Positions 22,033 to 33,084 of a DNA stretch of 64,000 nucleotides are shown here, in pieces (the stretch's first letter is position 1; each line of letters starts with the position of its first letter). The stretch is from the NCBI GenBank assembly GCA_004026145.2, contig SWLE01000414.1:62001-126000 (forward strand), read 5' to 3'. Under the pieces are notes generated by a model. It ran no database searches. It saw nothing but the letters and a program-made list of their open reading frames with translations, and was not told the origin of the DNA. The translations under genes and the position numbers were made by a program. The stretch is from Takifugu bimaculatus (Eukaryota; Chordata; Actinopteri; Tetraodontiformes; Tetraodontidae).

Positions 22033-23672
22033 ACACAGGCGTATCTCTCTGGGCTGTCAGACGCTCCACGTCCTCCTGCCTGACCGCAGGCGTATCTCAC
22101 TGGGCTGTCAGACGCTCCACGTCCTCATGCCTGACCGCAGGCGTATCTCACTGGGCTGTCAGACGCTCCACGTCCTCCTGCCTGACCGCAGGCGTATCTC
22201 ACTGGGCTGTCAGACGCTCCACGTCCTCATGCCTGACCACAGACGTATCTCACTGGGCTGTCAGACGCTCCACGTCCTCATGCCTGACCACAGGTGTATC
22301 TCACTGGGCTGTCAGACGCTCCACGTCCTCCTGCCTGACCGCAGGCGTATCTCACTGGGCTGTCAGACGCTCCACGTCCTCCTGCCTGACCACAGACGTA
22401 TCTCACTGGGCTGTCAGACGCTCCACGTCCTCATGCCTGACCACAGGTGTATCTCACTGGGCTGTCAGACGCTCCACGTCCTCATGCCTGACCGCAGACG
22501 TATCTCACTGGGCTGTCAGACGCTCCACGTCCTCCTGCCTGACCGCAGGCGTATCTCACTGGGCTGTCAGACGCTCCACGTCCTCATGCCTGACCACAGG
22601 TGTATCTCACTGGGCTGTCAGACGCTCCACGTCCTCATGCCTGACCACAGGTGTATCTCACTGGGCTGTCAGACGCTCCACGTCCTCCTGCCTGACCGCA
22701 GGCGTATCTCACTGGGCTGTCAGACGCTCCACGTCCTCCTGCCTGACCACAGACGTATCTCACTGGGCTGTCAGACGCTCCACGTCCTCCTGCCTGACCG
22801 CAGGCGTATCTCACTGGGCTGTCAGACGCTCCACGTCCTCCTGCCTGACCGCAGGCGTATCTCACTGGGCTGTCAGACGCTCCACGTCCTCCTGCCTGAC
22901 CGCAGGCGTATCTCACTGGGCTGTCAGACGCTCCACGTCCTCCTGCCTGACCGCAGGCGTATCTCACTGGGCTGTCAGACGCTCCACGTCCTCCTGCCTG
23001 ACCGCAGGCGTATCTCTCTGGGCTGTCAGACGCTCCACGTCCTCCTGCCTGACCACAGGCGTATCACACTGGGCTGTCAGACGCTCCACGTCCTCATGCC
23101 TGACCACAGGTGTATCTCACTGGGCTGTCAGACGCTTCACGTCCTCCTGCCTGACCACAGGTGTATCTCTCTGGGCTGTCAGACGCTTCATGTCCTCCTG
23201 CCTGACCACAGGCGTATCTCACTGGGCTGTCAGACGCTCCACGTCCTCATGCCTGACCACAGGTGTATCTCACTGGGCTGTCAGACGCTTCACGTCCTCC
23301 TGCCTGACCACAGGTGTATCTCTCTGGGCTGTCAGACGCTTCACGTCCTCCTGCCTGACCACAGGTGTATCTCACTTGGCTGTCAGACGCTTCACGTCCT
23401 CCGGCCTGACCACAGGTGTATCTCTCTGGGCTGTCAGACGCTTCACGTCCTCCTGCCTGACCACAGGTGTATCTCTCTGGGCTGTCAGACGCTCCACGTC
23501 CTCATGCCTGACCACAGGTGTATCTCTCTGGGCTGTCAGACGCTTCACGTCCTCCTGCCTGACCACAGGTGTATCTCTCTGGGCTGTCAGACGCTTCACG
23601 TCCTCCTGCCTGACCACAGGTGTATCTCTCTGGGCTGTCAGACGCTTCACGTCCTCCTGCCTGACCACCGCA
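22033..23672. repeat. 51-bp minisatellite joined to the hesx1-like 3' exon, about 32 copies
   Basis: The unit is approximately GCGTATCTCACTGGGCTGTC-AGACGCTCCACGTCCTCCTG-CCTGACCGCAG. Variants are TCTCTCTGG/TCTCACTGG, CCGCAGG/CCACAGG/CCACAGA, CTCC/CTTC and CTCC/CTCA. The right-hand (gene-proximal) units mostly carry CTTCACG and TCTCTCT; the left-hand units carry CTCCACG and TCTCACT, so the array has two sub-families ordered along its length. Only the right-hand few units are open in the homeobox frame. Confidence 0.96.
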
Positions 23673-23824
23673 GACTGAATTAGCTGCAAACTGCTTTCTC
23701 TGAATGATCGGCGAAACTTGGCCCGTCGATTCTGAAACCAGATCTGCCAGAGCAGAAACCCAGAGTTTATGTGTGATTAGGAAGGGTTCCGGCTCTATGC
23801 TCAGATGGGTTATGTGGGACCCAG

Positions 23825-23867
<43 letters not shown>

Positions 23868-24799
23868 CTGTATCCTGTCCTCTTCCAGGTCCAGCTTTTT
23901 TGCCAGGTGTTCCCTCAGCCTGATCCCAGGATAACTGTTTACTTGGAATACTGACTCCAGCAGATTCACCTGAAGAAGAAGAAGAGGAGGAGGAGGGGGG
24001 GAGGGTTGGGAGGAGGAGTAGCAGGAGAAGCAGGAGGGGAGGATGAAGAGGAGGAGGGGGAGGGGGAGGAGGAGGGGGACGACGAAGAGGAGGAGGAGAG
24101 GCAGGGGGAGGAGGAGGGGGAGGAGGAGGGGGACGACGAAGAGGAGGAGGAGAGGCAGGGGGAGGAGGAGGAGGAGAGGCAGGGGGAGGAGGAGGGGGAG
24201 GAGGGGGAGAGGCAGGGGGAGGAGGAGGGGGAGGAGGAGGACGAGAGGCAGGGGGAGGGGAGGAGGAGGAGGAGGAGGGGGAGAGGCAGGGGGAGGAGGA
24301 GGAGGAGGGGGAGGGTTGGCTGTGAGGTCTGGCTGATTGATGGGTCCCCGTAGGTTAAACTGCTTGATGGACTGGTCACCTGGCACCTGGTGAAGGCGGT
24401 CCGTGGTCTCCGTCCCAGGCACCATGGTAAACGTGGCGCCGGTTTCCTCTGTGGAGAGCACGAGCTGTTGCCGCTCTGCTTCTCTGCGGCCATCGCTGCA
24501 TTCAGAGGAAATACGCAGCAATTTCACAAATTCTGACACCCTAAAATCTGCCCTGTCCACCCTCGACCTGGGCCGCAGCGTCCCCCAAACTGAAACATGG
24601 AATATGGAAACATTTCCCATTTTCCAGTGACTCCCCCCCTCTATAAAGGACTATAAAATAACTGTAGAAACAAGACAACATAACAACAGAAACAAATCGC
24701 CTCGATAAAAGTACCTTTCGTCTGGTCCGTCCAAGGTCGGTGGAACTGGCTGTGGTCTCCGGGTCCCTCCAGGGGCCCGCGGACAGGGCCGGGTCCCAT
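23372..24799 (-). CDS. hesx1: HESX1/ANF-class paired-like homeobox protein with repetitive C-terminal tail
   Basis: Exons 24799-24715, 24495-24380, 23969-23868 and 23743-23372 join in frame and give 224 aa from the Met at 24799. An upstream in-frame Met at 24964 would add 55 aa. The homeodomain (about residues 56-115) starts [12 protein letters not shown], continues [20 protein letters not shown] and DLEEDRIQ, and ends [17 protein letters not shown], with Q50 and N51 in helix 3. The VNSYPGI and [16 protein letters not shown]...RS.RES pattern is characteristic of HESX1/ANF, a repressor of forebrain and pituitary development. The exon split after RIQ is phase 0. Oddities: no eh1 (F.I..IL) motif in the predicted N-terminus, and the frame runs on into about six 17-residue repeats ([17 protein letters not shown]) of the 51-bp satellite before a TGA. 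It could be a diverged paralogue or a decaying copy. Class is secure; exact orthology and first exon are not. Confidence 0.68.
23826..23866. repeat. (GT)n microsatellite abutting a homeobox splice donor
   Basis: About 20 GT units. On the minus strand the donor of the 102-nt homeobox exon reads CAG|GTAACACACACAC, so the dinucleotide tract begins inside the donor region. Confidence 0.93.
23970..24316. repeat. Polypurine/polypyrimidine tract, about 340 bp
   Basis: Almost pure GGAGGAGGGGGA-type purines on the plus strand, with a few C or T interruptions (GGCAGG, GACGACGAAG). Read on the minus strand it is a giant pyrimidine tract ending TTCTTCTTCAG at the 3' splice site of the 102-nt homeobox exon. 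Mirror-symmetric purine runs of this kind can form triplex (H-DNA). Long open frames here (Ser/Pro/Leu or Glu/Gly/Arg only) are artefacts. Confidence 0.93.
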
Positions 24800-25929
24800 C
24801 CTAGCCTCAACACACCAGTCCAGAGGTGGGATTCTGCTGGCAGCTAACGCTACGCGGAGCTGCTGTAAAGCTAAATTGATAGTTTGCCCTGATGAGAAGC
24901 CACTGGGGTGCAGCCTCCTGGCTGCTGGTTTAAATGGGAGCAGAGGATTTAGTCTGCCAGCCAATTAGAATTAGGAGGCGTCTCTTCCATGGGAATGAGA
25001 TCCCCTGAGGCTTCATGAGGGACGCATCTGCATTGAGTTCAGAAAAGAAAAGAAAAACAAGGTTTTTTTTTGTTTGTTTGTCTCCCAGTCTTGACGTTTT
25101 GTCCCGACTGGCTGAGCTTCAGGTGAAGCATCGTGAAACCAGCAGGAAGATCCTCTTAGAACTTCCACCAAAGTGGCACAACCACAAAACATAACAGCCC
25201 ATTTTCTCCGTCGCCGACGGAGAATCTGACCCAAACAGATTCTCTGATTTCCAAATCCCACGACTAATAATACAGCATTATTAATACTACGATGGGAACC
25301 ATTAACGGCATTACCCTAATGATTATGCTAATGCCCTAATCTGTGTGTTGTGATGCAGATGAATCTGAATGCAGGCTGGGGAGGAAAAAGCCTTTCAGAA
25401 CCGGATTAAGTCCTAATGAAGCAGCTTTAAACCCACAGCACCCTTATTTATTTAACACACACACACACACACACTCACACCTTAGTCCATGTCCATGGAG
25501 GTCCCCTCTTCTTAACCGCTTCACCCCTCTCGGGGTCACGGGGCCGGTCCCCCCTTGGATGGGTCCACCAGTTCATGGCAGGGCCCTAAATATGCATGTT
25601 TGGGCTTTGGTACCTTGCTCAAGGGTACCTTGGCAGTGCTGTGACACCTTCGGTGTTATTGTCTGCCCTGGGGCTGGAACCAGGAACCCTGCACTTCCCA
25701 GCCTAGTTACCAAAATGAGACATCCCAAGGCCTCATAGAGGCTCCATGAAATCAAAAATAATGCAATTTGCGTAACCCAAACCCAGCTGTCTTCACAGGT
25801 TTATCGAAAAGTGTCTCAAATAAGGTGGGACAAGAGGTGGTCATCTGGAAGGTCTCATTGTTAATCCTGATTTCTTTCTGTGGGTGTTTTCTGAAAGAAG
25901 CAGCTTGTCACACGGTTGGTTTTCAATAA
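24800..25929. other. Intergenic: microsatellite and a dispersed teleost-type repeat
   Basis: Holds a (CA)n tract at about 25458-25475. A stretch at about 25500-25730 (GCTCAAGGGTACC, CTGGGGCTGGAACCAGGAAC) resembles a common dispersed fish repeat. TAAT motifs upstream of the homeobox gene are noted but not interpretable. No gene seen. Confidence 0.45.
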
Positions 25930-25935
25930 TTTATT
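25930..25935 (-). terminator. Candidate cyc1 poly(A) signal
   Basis: TTTATT on the plus strand (AATAAA on the minus), about 310 bases past the cyc1 stop. Confidence 0.45.
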
Positions 25936-26246
25936 TTGTATAGTACAACACACTCGAGAGTGGAAGGGGAGGATGGACCGATACACGTGGACGTACGAAT
26001 CTCCGAGGAAGAGCCATGTCCTGGTACTGGCATGGTTGAGCTGCTGCCAGAAGGTGAGTGCTCTGCCAGAAAATGGCCCCGCCTTGATCCCGACACCCCC
26101 GTAACTAAAAGCTCTCCGTGCGTGTAAAGCAGAAAGATGCGTCGGTTGGTAAAAGTTTGTATTGTGATTTGACAGCAGTGTGGGGTCGCTGGGTCAGACC
26201 CTCTCTGGCCGGCCTTTAACTCTGGCTGTGTTGTGTTGCGTTCTCT

Positions 26247-29200
26247 TTACTTTGGAGGCCTGTAGGCAATTTTCCTGCTCTTCAGCACCGACCACCGGTG
26301 CCTCTTCATGTAGTAGATCAGCGGGGTGAGGACGGCGGTGCCGATCAACAACTGCCAACACAAGAAGACAGACCATCAGCTCAACGTCTCCCACTTTACA
26401 CCCCAACAGCCGGCGGCCTGGGGATCCTGCTCGTGTACCTTCAGTCCCATGCGCTTGCGTTGGTCATGCTCTGGCTCAGCGGCCCATCTCAGGAAGGTGC
26501 ACACATCCTTGGCTACTTGACTCATAGTAGCAGGAGTTCCTGCAGCAACAAGGTCACAAAATCCATTAGTGCAAGACATCCGAGCTCAACACACAACCCG
26601 GGTTCAGGTGGGGACAGGTGGGTAGAGGTGGGTTCAGGTGGGTAGAGGGGGGTTCAGGGGTTACAGGTGGGTAGAGGTGGGTTCAGGGGGTTACAGGTGG
26701 GTAGAGGTAGGTACAGGTGGGTAGAGGTGGGTACAAGTGGATTCAGGTGGGTACAGGTGGGTTCAGGGGGTTACAGGTGGGTAGAGGTAGGTAAAGGTGG
26801 GTAGAGGGGGGTTCAGGGGGTTACAGGTGGGTAGAGGGGGGTTCAGGGGGTTACAGGTGGGTAGAGGTGGGTTCAGGTGGATAGAGGTGGGTTCAGGGGT
26901 TACAGGTGGGTAGAGGTAGGTACAGGTGGGTAGAGGTGAGTACAAGTGGATTCAGGTGGGTACAAGTGGGTACAGGTGGGTTCAGGGGGTTACAGGTGGG
27001 TAGAGGTAGGTACAGGTGGGTAGAGGTGGGGACAGGTGGGTAGAGGTGGGTTCAGGTGGGTTCAGGGGGTCACAGGTGGGTACAGGTGGGTAGAGGTGGG
27101 TTCAAGTGGGTAGAGGTGGGTTCAGGTGGGTAGAGGGGGGTTCAGGGGTTACAGGTGGGTAGAGGTGGGTTCAGGGGGTTACAGGTGGGTAGAGGTAGGT
27201 ACAGGTGGGTAGAGGTGGGTACAAGTGGATTCAGGTGGGTACAGGTGGGTAGAGGTGGGTTCAGGGGGTTACAGGTGGGTAGAGGTAGGTAAAGGTGGGT
27301 AGAGGGGGGTTCAGGGGGTTACAGGTGGGTAGAGGTGGGTTCAGGTGGATAGAGGTGGGTTCAGGGGTTACAGGTGGATAGAGGTGGGTTCAGGGGTTAC
27401 AGGTGGGTAGAGGTAGGTACAGGTGGGTACAAGTGGGTACAGGTGGGTTCAGGGGGTTACAGGTGGGTAGAGGTAGGTACAGGTGGGTAGAGGTGAGTAC
27501 AAGTGGATTCAGGTGGGTACAGGTGGGTTCAGGGGGTTACAGGTGGGTAGAGGTAGGTACAGGTGGGTAGAGGTGGGGACAGGTGGGTAGAGGTGGGTTC
27601 AGGTGGGTAGAGGTGGGTTCAGGGGGTCACAGGTGGGTACAGGTGGGTAGAGGTGGGTTCAAGTGGGTAGAGGTGGGTTCAGGTGGGTAGAGGGGGGTTC
27701 AGGGGTTACAGGTGGGTAGAGGTGGGTTCAGGGGGTTACAGGTGGGTAGAGGTAGGTACAGGTGGGTAGAGGTGGGTACAAGTGGATTCAGGTGGGTACA
27801 GGTGGGTAGAGGTGGGTTCAGGGGGTTACAGGTGGGTAGAGGTAGCTACAGGTGGGTAGAGGTGGGGACAGGTGGGTAGAGGTGGGGACAGGTGGGTAGA
27901 GGTGGGTTCAGGGGGTTACAGGTGGGTACAGGTGGGTAGAGGTGGGGACAGGTGGGTAGAGGTGGGTTCAAGTGGGTAGAGGTGGGTTCAGGTGGATAGA
28001 GGTGGGTACAAGTGGGTAGAGGTGGGTTCAGGTGGGTGGGTTCAGGTGGGTAGCGGTGGGTACAGGTGGGTAGAGGAGGGTTCAGGTGGGTAGAGGTGGG
28101 TTCAGGTGGGTAGAGGAGGGTTCAGGTGGGTAGCGGTGGGTACAGGTGGGTAGAGGTGGGTTCAGGTGGGTAGAGGAGGGTTCAGGTGGGTGGGTTCAGG
28201 TGGGTAGAGGAGGGTTCAGGTGGGTAGCGGTGGGTACAGGTGGGCAGAGGGGCATCCAGGGGTTTGTCAACATCCTTCAATTCTGCACCCCACCCACAAA
28301 TGTAGCCTACCTTATTGACCGCAGCCCAATCGTTCTTTAAAATGCATTTGCATGTAAAGAACATTAGGATTCTTGCCCCCAGTGTACAGAGAACCCTGTG
28401 GAACAGGGTCAGCAAATCCAGGTCTCCAGTTCTGGGTTTTAGGTCCTACCAGGTAGGCAACGCTTTCACCGAGGGGAGTGGGACCAGGGAGAACGCTTTG
28501 TCGGCCTAGTAGGACACAAATCCCGGCTCGGTGCCTGAGGACTGGATTTGCTCGCCCCTGCTGGAGGTCTGGAGTCGCTGCACCGATTGATATTATGGAT
28601 GTAGACGACAACGCTGTTCTTAAAGCCTCGGACCCTTGACCCCTGAGCCCAGACTCGCTCGATCACTACAAACACTTTGTAGTTTGTTAACGGCGCTAAC
28701 GTAAGCTAAGCAAGACCAGTTAACAGCTGAGACAAATTCTTACCTAACTGTCATAACCTGATATAAAACGTCCTCAACAGCCCTGATCTGGCTGAGCTGT
28801 TATTTAGATCAGATTTCAGGTGTGACGGTACAATTAAAACCATTTGATAAACGACGTCTTGTCTAAAATACTGGCGGAGTAAACTTCATCCCTTGGTTGT
28901 CATTTTGGAGGATCAAATTTGTCCTGCTCCTCACCGTCATCGAACTCCAGCACTTCATTGTAGATGGGGGGAGCCATGGCGACGGACTGTCCGGGGAAGT
29001 AGGGGTTGTAATAGAGCCCCTCTCTCACGGTCACGCCTGCTGGAGGGTCGCAGTATCCCGTCAGAAGGCTGAACACGTAATCCTCCCCTCCGTGTCTGAG
29101 GGGGCAGCACAAGCAGGGTGTCACAGGAGGCTCCAAGCACTGGGGTGCTAGGGCTAGGGCTAGGGCTAGGTACCTGGCGTTGACGATGTAACTCAGGTCT

Positions 29201-30918
29201 GGAGGCAGAGCGCCATTGTTGGCATCCCGGGCAGCTTCTGGGTTGGGGTACGGCTTTGGGAAATAGTCCGACAGCTTTCCCGGCCGAGTGAACATTTCTC
29301 CTTTCTCATCTGGACCGTCGACCACCTCGATCTGCACGCACGTGTAACACACATCATCAGAACCCCACAAGAAACCTGCAAATCACTGTACAGAGAGGAT
29401 TCGGCAGCAGGACGCTCGGGGGCAAAAGAACGCGTGTCCAACTCGTTCCTACAAGCTTCAGTTCCGCTTCGTGTTTTTGCAGTTAATTGAATAATCACTC
29501 ACTTTCTTTCTCTAGGATTTTAAAAAAGTCACATATTTGGCGGGATCTGACATCGTTCTCAGAGCTGATAAAGCACCCGTCTGCCCGGCCTGTAACGGAC
29601 CCCGCCGAGGCCCCTCTGGGGCCATTGTTGAGGCGGACTGCACGGGAACGGTTGGCTGGAGGTTGGGAACCAGTTCATAAAGATCACCAGCTTCTTTGCA
29701 ACCCGATTCCTAATCCCCAGTCTCCTGAACGACCTCACCTCCTCAGCCAGAGCCTTGGCTTCAGCCTCCGTGTGAGACACCCCCACCAGGTTTCTGAAGG
29801 CCAGGTAGTCCATACTGTGACAGGATGCGCACACCTGCTTGTACACCTGGTAACCGCGGCGAACACTGCAACAGGTGGGACACATCGTTATTATAAGCAC
29901 ACGTATGTACATGGGCACATACACAGAGTTGGCAAATCAAACCTGGCGTGGTCCAGGGAGGACAGAGGTCCAGCGTGGCTCCAGGGGAAACTAGGGGGGT
30001 GAAGCTCCAGGTCAGATGCCTTTACAGACTGGTGCAGCATCAGTGCCAGGCCTGCCCCACCAGCAGTGACGACACCCAGCGTTGACAGGGCAATCTTCTT
30101 GCTCCGAGGCAGGGTGGCAAAGGACATCTTGGCCTGCCCAAGAAGGGAACGAGACAATCATTTCAGCAGGTTTACTCTCCTGATTTAAATTAGCACGGTG
30201 ATGTCCAAGCAGGTGCCTAAAAATCCCCCCCAAAAAGAGGACATTGGGTGAAGGGACAGTGTCAACCGGTCTATCAGGAGCCGGTCCACCTGAGCGTTTA
30301 TGGGTCCAGGAAGTCCAGTTGATGGAGGCTTCCTTCGCAGTCAGATGTCCTCCCAGTCCTTGACACAACTTTAGCATGCTACCTACCGAGTTTAAGACCC
30401 ATATCCTGCACATTTAGGAGGCACTGATGCAAAACGAGCGTTGCCGGATGTCACCATAGTGCATTTGTCCGCTTGGTACCGGCGCTTGTCTGCCAAATGT
30501 CCAAGATGTTGCCTTTTTTCTGTCACGACTTTTACACATCAAGTGTTAGCCTAGCCGGCTAGCCAGCGAGACACTGAGGTTGCCAGCGAGATTTAGGAAT
30601 CAAATGTATCCGATAATTTGTTGGAGCTATTCTCCAGAGACAGATTATTCCCAAAATCAAGGTCGCTTTTGTCGGCAACATGCAAATAAAATTCGGAAGC
30701 CGGTTGACCTTGTGTCGCCCCATTCAAAACAACCAGGCTAACGTTAGCACGCTGTCCGCACACCCGCACAGCAAAGCAAGCGGCGGCCGCGACAGGTCTT
30801 TAAGGCTGTAAGAACGGAGACTCAAACGGCGACATACCGTCAGGGTCTTGGTAGTTTTAGATGTGCTCAGAAGAGCTCTGCCGTTTCCCGACAGCACCAC
30901 GACTCGTAACGCCGCCAT
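26247..30918 (-). CDS. cyc1: CYC1, cytochrome c1 of respiratory complex III
   Basis: Haem-bearing subunit of the cytochrome bc1 complex that passes electrons from the Rieske protein to cytochrome c. Exons 30918-30838, 30133-29943, 29865-29739, 29331-29174, 29095-28935, 26539-26439 and 26351-26247 total 924 nt, or 307 aa (mammalian about 325). Features in order: a basic, Ser/Thr-rich mitochondrial presequence ([17 protein letters not shown]); a hydrophobic sorting segment in exon 2; [20 protein letters not shown]; the c-type haem site CASCH at about 103-107; [20 protein letters not shown]; the axial-Met region [36 protein letters not shown]; and a C-terminal membrane anchor ending [13 protein letters not shown]. 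All junctions keep frame. Intron 5 holds a 1.65-kb G-rich satellite. Housekeeping gene, apparently intact. Confidence 0.97.
26600..28250. repeat. 10-bp G-rich satellite in cyc1 intron 5, about 165 units
   Basis: Built of GGTGGGTAGA, GGTGGGTTCA, GGTGGGTACA, GGTAGGTACA and GGGGGTTACA units in recurring higher-order blocks (for example 26640-26930 and 27130-27370 repeat the same variant order). The plus strand has closely spaced GGG runs, and the gene is transcribed from the minus strand, so the G-rich strand is the template strand. A 1.65-kb G-quadruplex/R-loop-prone tract is therefore expected (inference). Confidence 0.95.
29148..29171 (+). repeat. Short (GCTAGG)n run, telomere-like
   Basis: Four near-perfect GCTAGG hexamers in cyc1 intron 4, immediately next to the exon 4 donor at 29174. 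One base differs from the vertebrate telomere unit TTAGGG; too short to be a telomeric relic. Confidence 0.8.
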
Positions 30919-30984
30919 CTTGTCGCCAACTCTGAAGGTGCTTCCTTGGACCAGCGAAAAGCGCGCGACTCCGGAACACTCAAC

Positions 30985-30990
30985 TTCCGG
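30985..30990 (-). promoter_or_regulatory. ETS/GABP-type site at cyc1 promoter
   Basis: TTCCGG (CCGGAA on the minus strand), about 70 bases upstream of the cyc1 ATG; a second CCGGAA lies at 30971-30976 on the plus strand. GABP/NRF-2 sites are usual in nuclear genes for respiratory-chain subunits; function here is inferred. Confidence 0.45.
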
Positions 30991-31009
30991 TGACACCTTC
31001 AAAATAAGA

Positions 31010-31856
31010 CAAGCATTAGCTTAGCTCTCAGTTCAGGTGCCAAAAAAACAAACGCGATAAAGTAAACTACTTGATATCAAAGTGCGTTGTCCGGTCTAAA
31101 TTTATAATAAAAACGCTTTTCTATGACTCCTTTTAGAATGATAACGCAGAAAACTCGTCTAACTACACATTTTTCTGAAAAACAATTAGAGTAGAGAAAC
31201 GACTCTATTGGTGAATTTGTGAAAATATTTTAAAGTGTTCCAATTGCCGCTTGTCTTTTACCTTTATGTTGAAGTTTACCTTTATATCCGATCTGAAGTC
31301 GGATTGTTTTGCAACTTTACACAGCCTTGATTTACGCAATTTTTTTGTCTCTTGTTTTGTAACATATTACAAAAGTTCTTGGAATGTAATTATATATATA
31401 ACACACTATAATAAATATATATAGCATATTAAATAAATAATAAATAAATATATATATAATACACACATATACAGAGAGCGAGAGAGAGAGAGAAATGCTG
31501 TTCAAACCTGCCCCAGTAACGGCACTGAGACTATTTCAATTCTTATACTTCTGTCCTCCACGAGATGGAAGTAGAACTCCAAAAACGTAAGCACAAAGGC
31601 TGTCTTATTGCATATACACGTGTAGCACTCTAAGGTTCTTGGCTGTGGAAGATCTCAGACGGAGACTTCTGTCAGTTTATTCTGCAGATGATCATGGAAA
31701 TTCCCACACTGACCCTCCCCAACACGCTACACACATATGTCTATACATGTGTGGTAAATCGGTAATGAATCACAGAAAAATGTCATTAAAAAAGAAAATA
31801 GGATTTGGGGACATTTCCAAACAGGCACCTGTTTTGCATTCACTAGTAGACTATCG
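31010..31856. other. AT-rich intergenic stretch with TA and GA microsatellites
   Basis: Contains TA-rich simple repeat at about 31392-31470 and a GAGAGA run at about 31475-31495. No gene signature. Confidence 0.6.
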
Positions 31857-33082
31857 TAGTAGACCATCAACCTCCAGATCAACGCTGGCAAAACCAAGGA
31901 GCTGGTGGTGGATTTCCGCAGGCGTAACAACCCCCCGCCTGCACCGGTGAACATCCTGGGAACGGATGTTGACGTGGTGGAGTCCTACAAGTACCTGGGG
32001 GTTCACCTAAACAATAACCTGGACTGGACACACAGACGCCCTGGTCAAGAAGGGCAATAGCAGACTGTTCCTGCTCAGGAGGCTGAGGTCTCAGGGACCC
32101 CTCCTGAGGACTTTCTATGACTCTGTGGTGGGATCAGCCATCTTCTACGGGACTGTCTGCTGGTCCAGTAGCATCACGGACAGGGACAGGAAGAGGATGG
32201 ACAGACTGGTAAGGAGGGCCAGCTCTGTCCTGGGATGTCCCCTGGACAGGGACAGGAAGAGGATGGACAGACTGGTGAGGAGGGCCAGCTCTGTCCTGGG
32301 ATGTCCCCTGGACAGGGACAGGGAGAGGATGGACAGACTGGTAAGGAGGGCCAGCTCTGTCCTGGGATGTCCCCTGGACAGGGACAGGAAGAGGATGGAC
32401 AGACTGGTGAGGAGGGCCAGCTCTGTCCTGGGATGTCCCCTGGACAGGGACAGGAGGAGGATGGACAGACTGGTAAGGAGGGCCAGCTCTGTCCTGGGAT
32501 GTCCCCTGGACAGGGACAGGAAGAGGATGGACAGACTGGTGAGGAGGGCCAGCTCTGTCCTGGGATGTCCCCTGGACAGGGACAGGAGGAGGATGGACAG
32601 ACTGGTGAGGAGGGCCAGCTCTGTCCTGGGATGTCCCCTGGACTCAGTGGAGGTGGTGGGAAATGGGAGGATGATGGCTAAGCTGTCATCCATGTTGAAC
32701 AACACGTCCCACCCCCTACAGGACACCCTGGCAGCTCTGGGGAGCTCCTTCAGTGAGCGGCTGCTCCACCCTCGCTGTGTGAAGGAGAGGTATCGCAGAT
32801 CTTTCTGCCGGCTGCTGTCAGACTGCGCAATAAACATAACGCCCGCTAGCACAATCTGAATATTATATATTCTGATGTGTATATTGTATTCACCCTCTGT
32901 ACCTGTACAGGTACGCAGAGGCCGAGTATCCATTTACCTGGATTATTGTAAATATACATCCTCTTTGTATATTCCATATTCTATTTGATTTTATCTTATT
33001 TTTCTCTGCGTGCTGTTGCTGTTGTTGCACTGTAAATTTCCCCATGTGGGACAATAAAGGATCTGAATCTGAATCTGAATCC
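31857..33082 (+). mobile_element. LINE (B) 3' portion with internal tandem expansion
   Basis: Frames read NINAGKTKELVVDFRRRN, VDVVESYKYLGVHLNNNLDW and, after a frameshift, DSVVGSAIFYGTVCWSSSIT, then MDRLVRRASSVLGCPLD and a C-terminus through KERYRRSFCRLLSDCAINIT. The 3' end is ATGTGGGACAATAAAGGATC followed by CTGAAT repeats at 33061-33082, a typical LINE tail. Dead by frameshift near 32030. Confidence 0.85.
32177..32645. repeat. 66-bp tandem repeat within LINE B, 7 copies
   Basis: The unit encodes DRDRKRMDRLVRRASSVLGC-PLD in frame (66 is divisible by three), repeated seven times with few changes (AGGAAG/AGGGAG/AGGAGG, GTAAGG/GTGAGG). In intact relatives this protein segment occurs once, just before the RT C-terminus. 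The reading frame survives the expansion. Confidence 0.93.
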
Positions 33083-33084
33083 AG

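Noticed and set aside
15936..23672. CRISPR array
   Set aside because: Repeats are contiguous with no unique spacers, the DNA is vertebrate, and no cas genes are present.
21996..23683. Two overlapping 550-codon plus-strand frames over the 51-bp array
   Set aside because: Same unit-length artefact; the only meaningful reading here is the minus-strand homeobox tail.
23502..24620. 372-codon Leu/Pro-rich minus-strand frame
   Set aside because: It runs through the homeobox exons in the wrong frame and through the intronic pyrimidine tract; the correct frame is fixed by the homeodomain.
29148..29171. Interstitial telomeric sequence
   Set aside because: Only about four units of GCTAGG, not TTAGGG; too short to claim a fusion or telomere-repair event.
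32145..32933. 262-codon antisense frame over LINE B repeats
   Set aside because: Shadow of the in-frame 66-bp repeat; the sense frame carries LINE RT homology.
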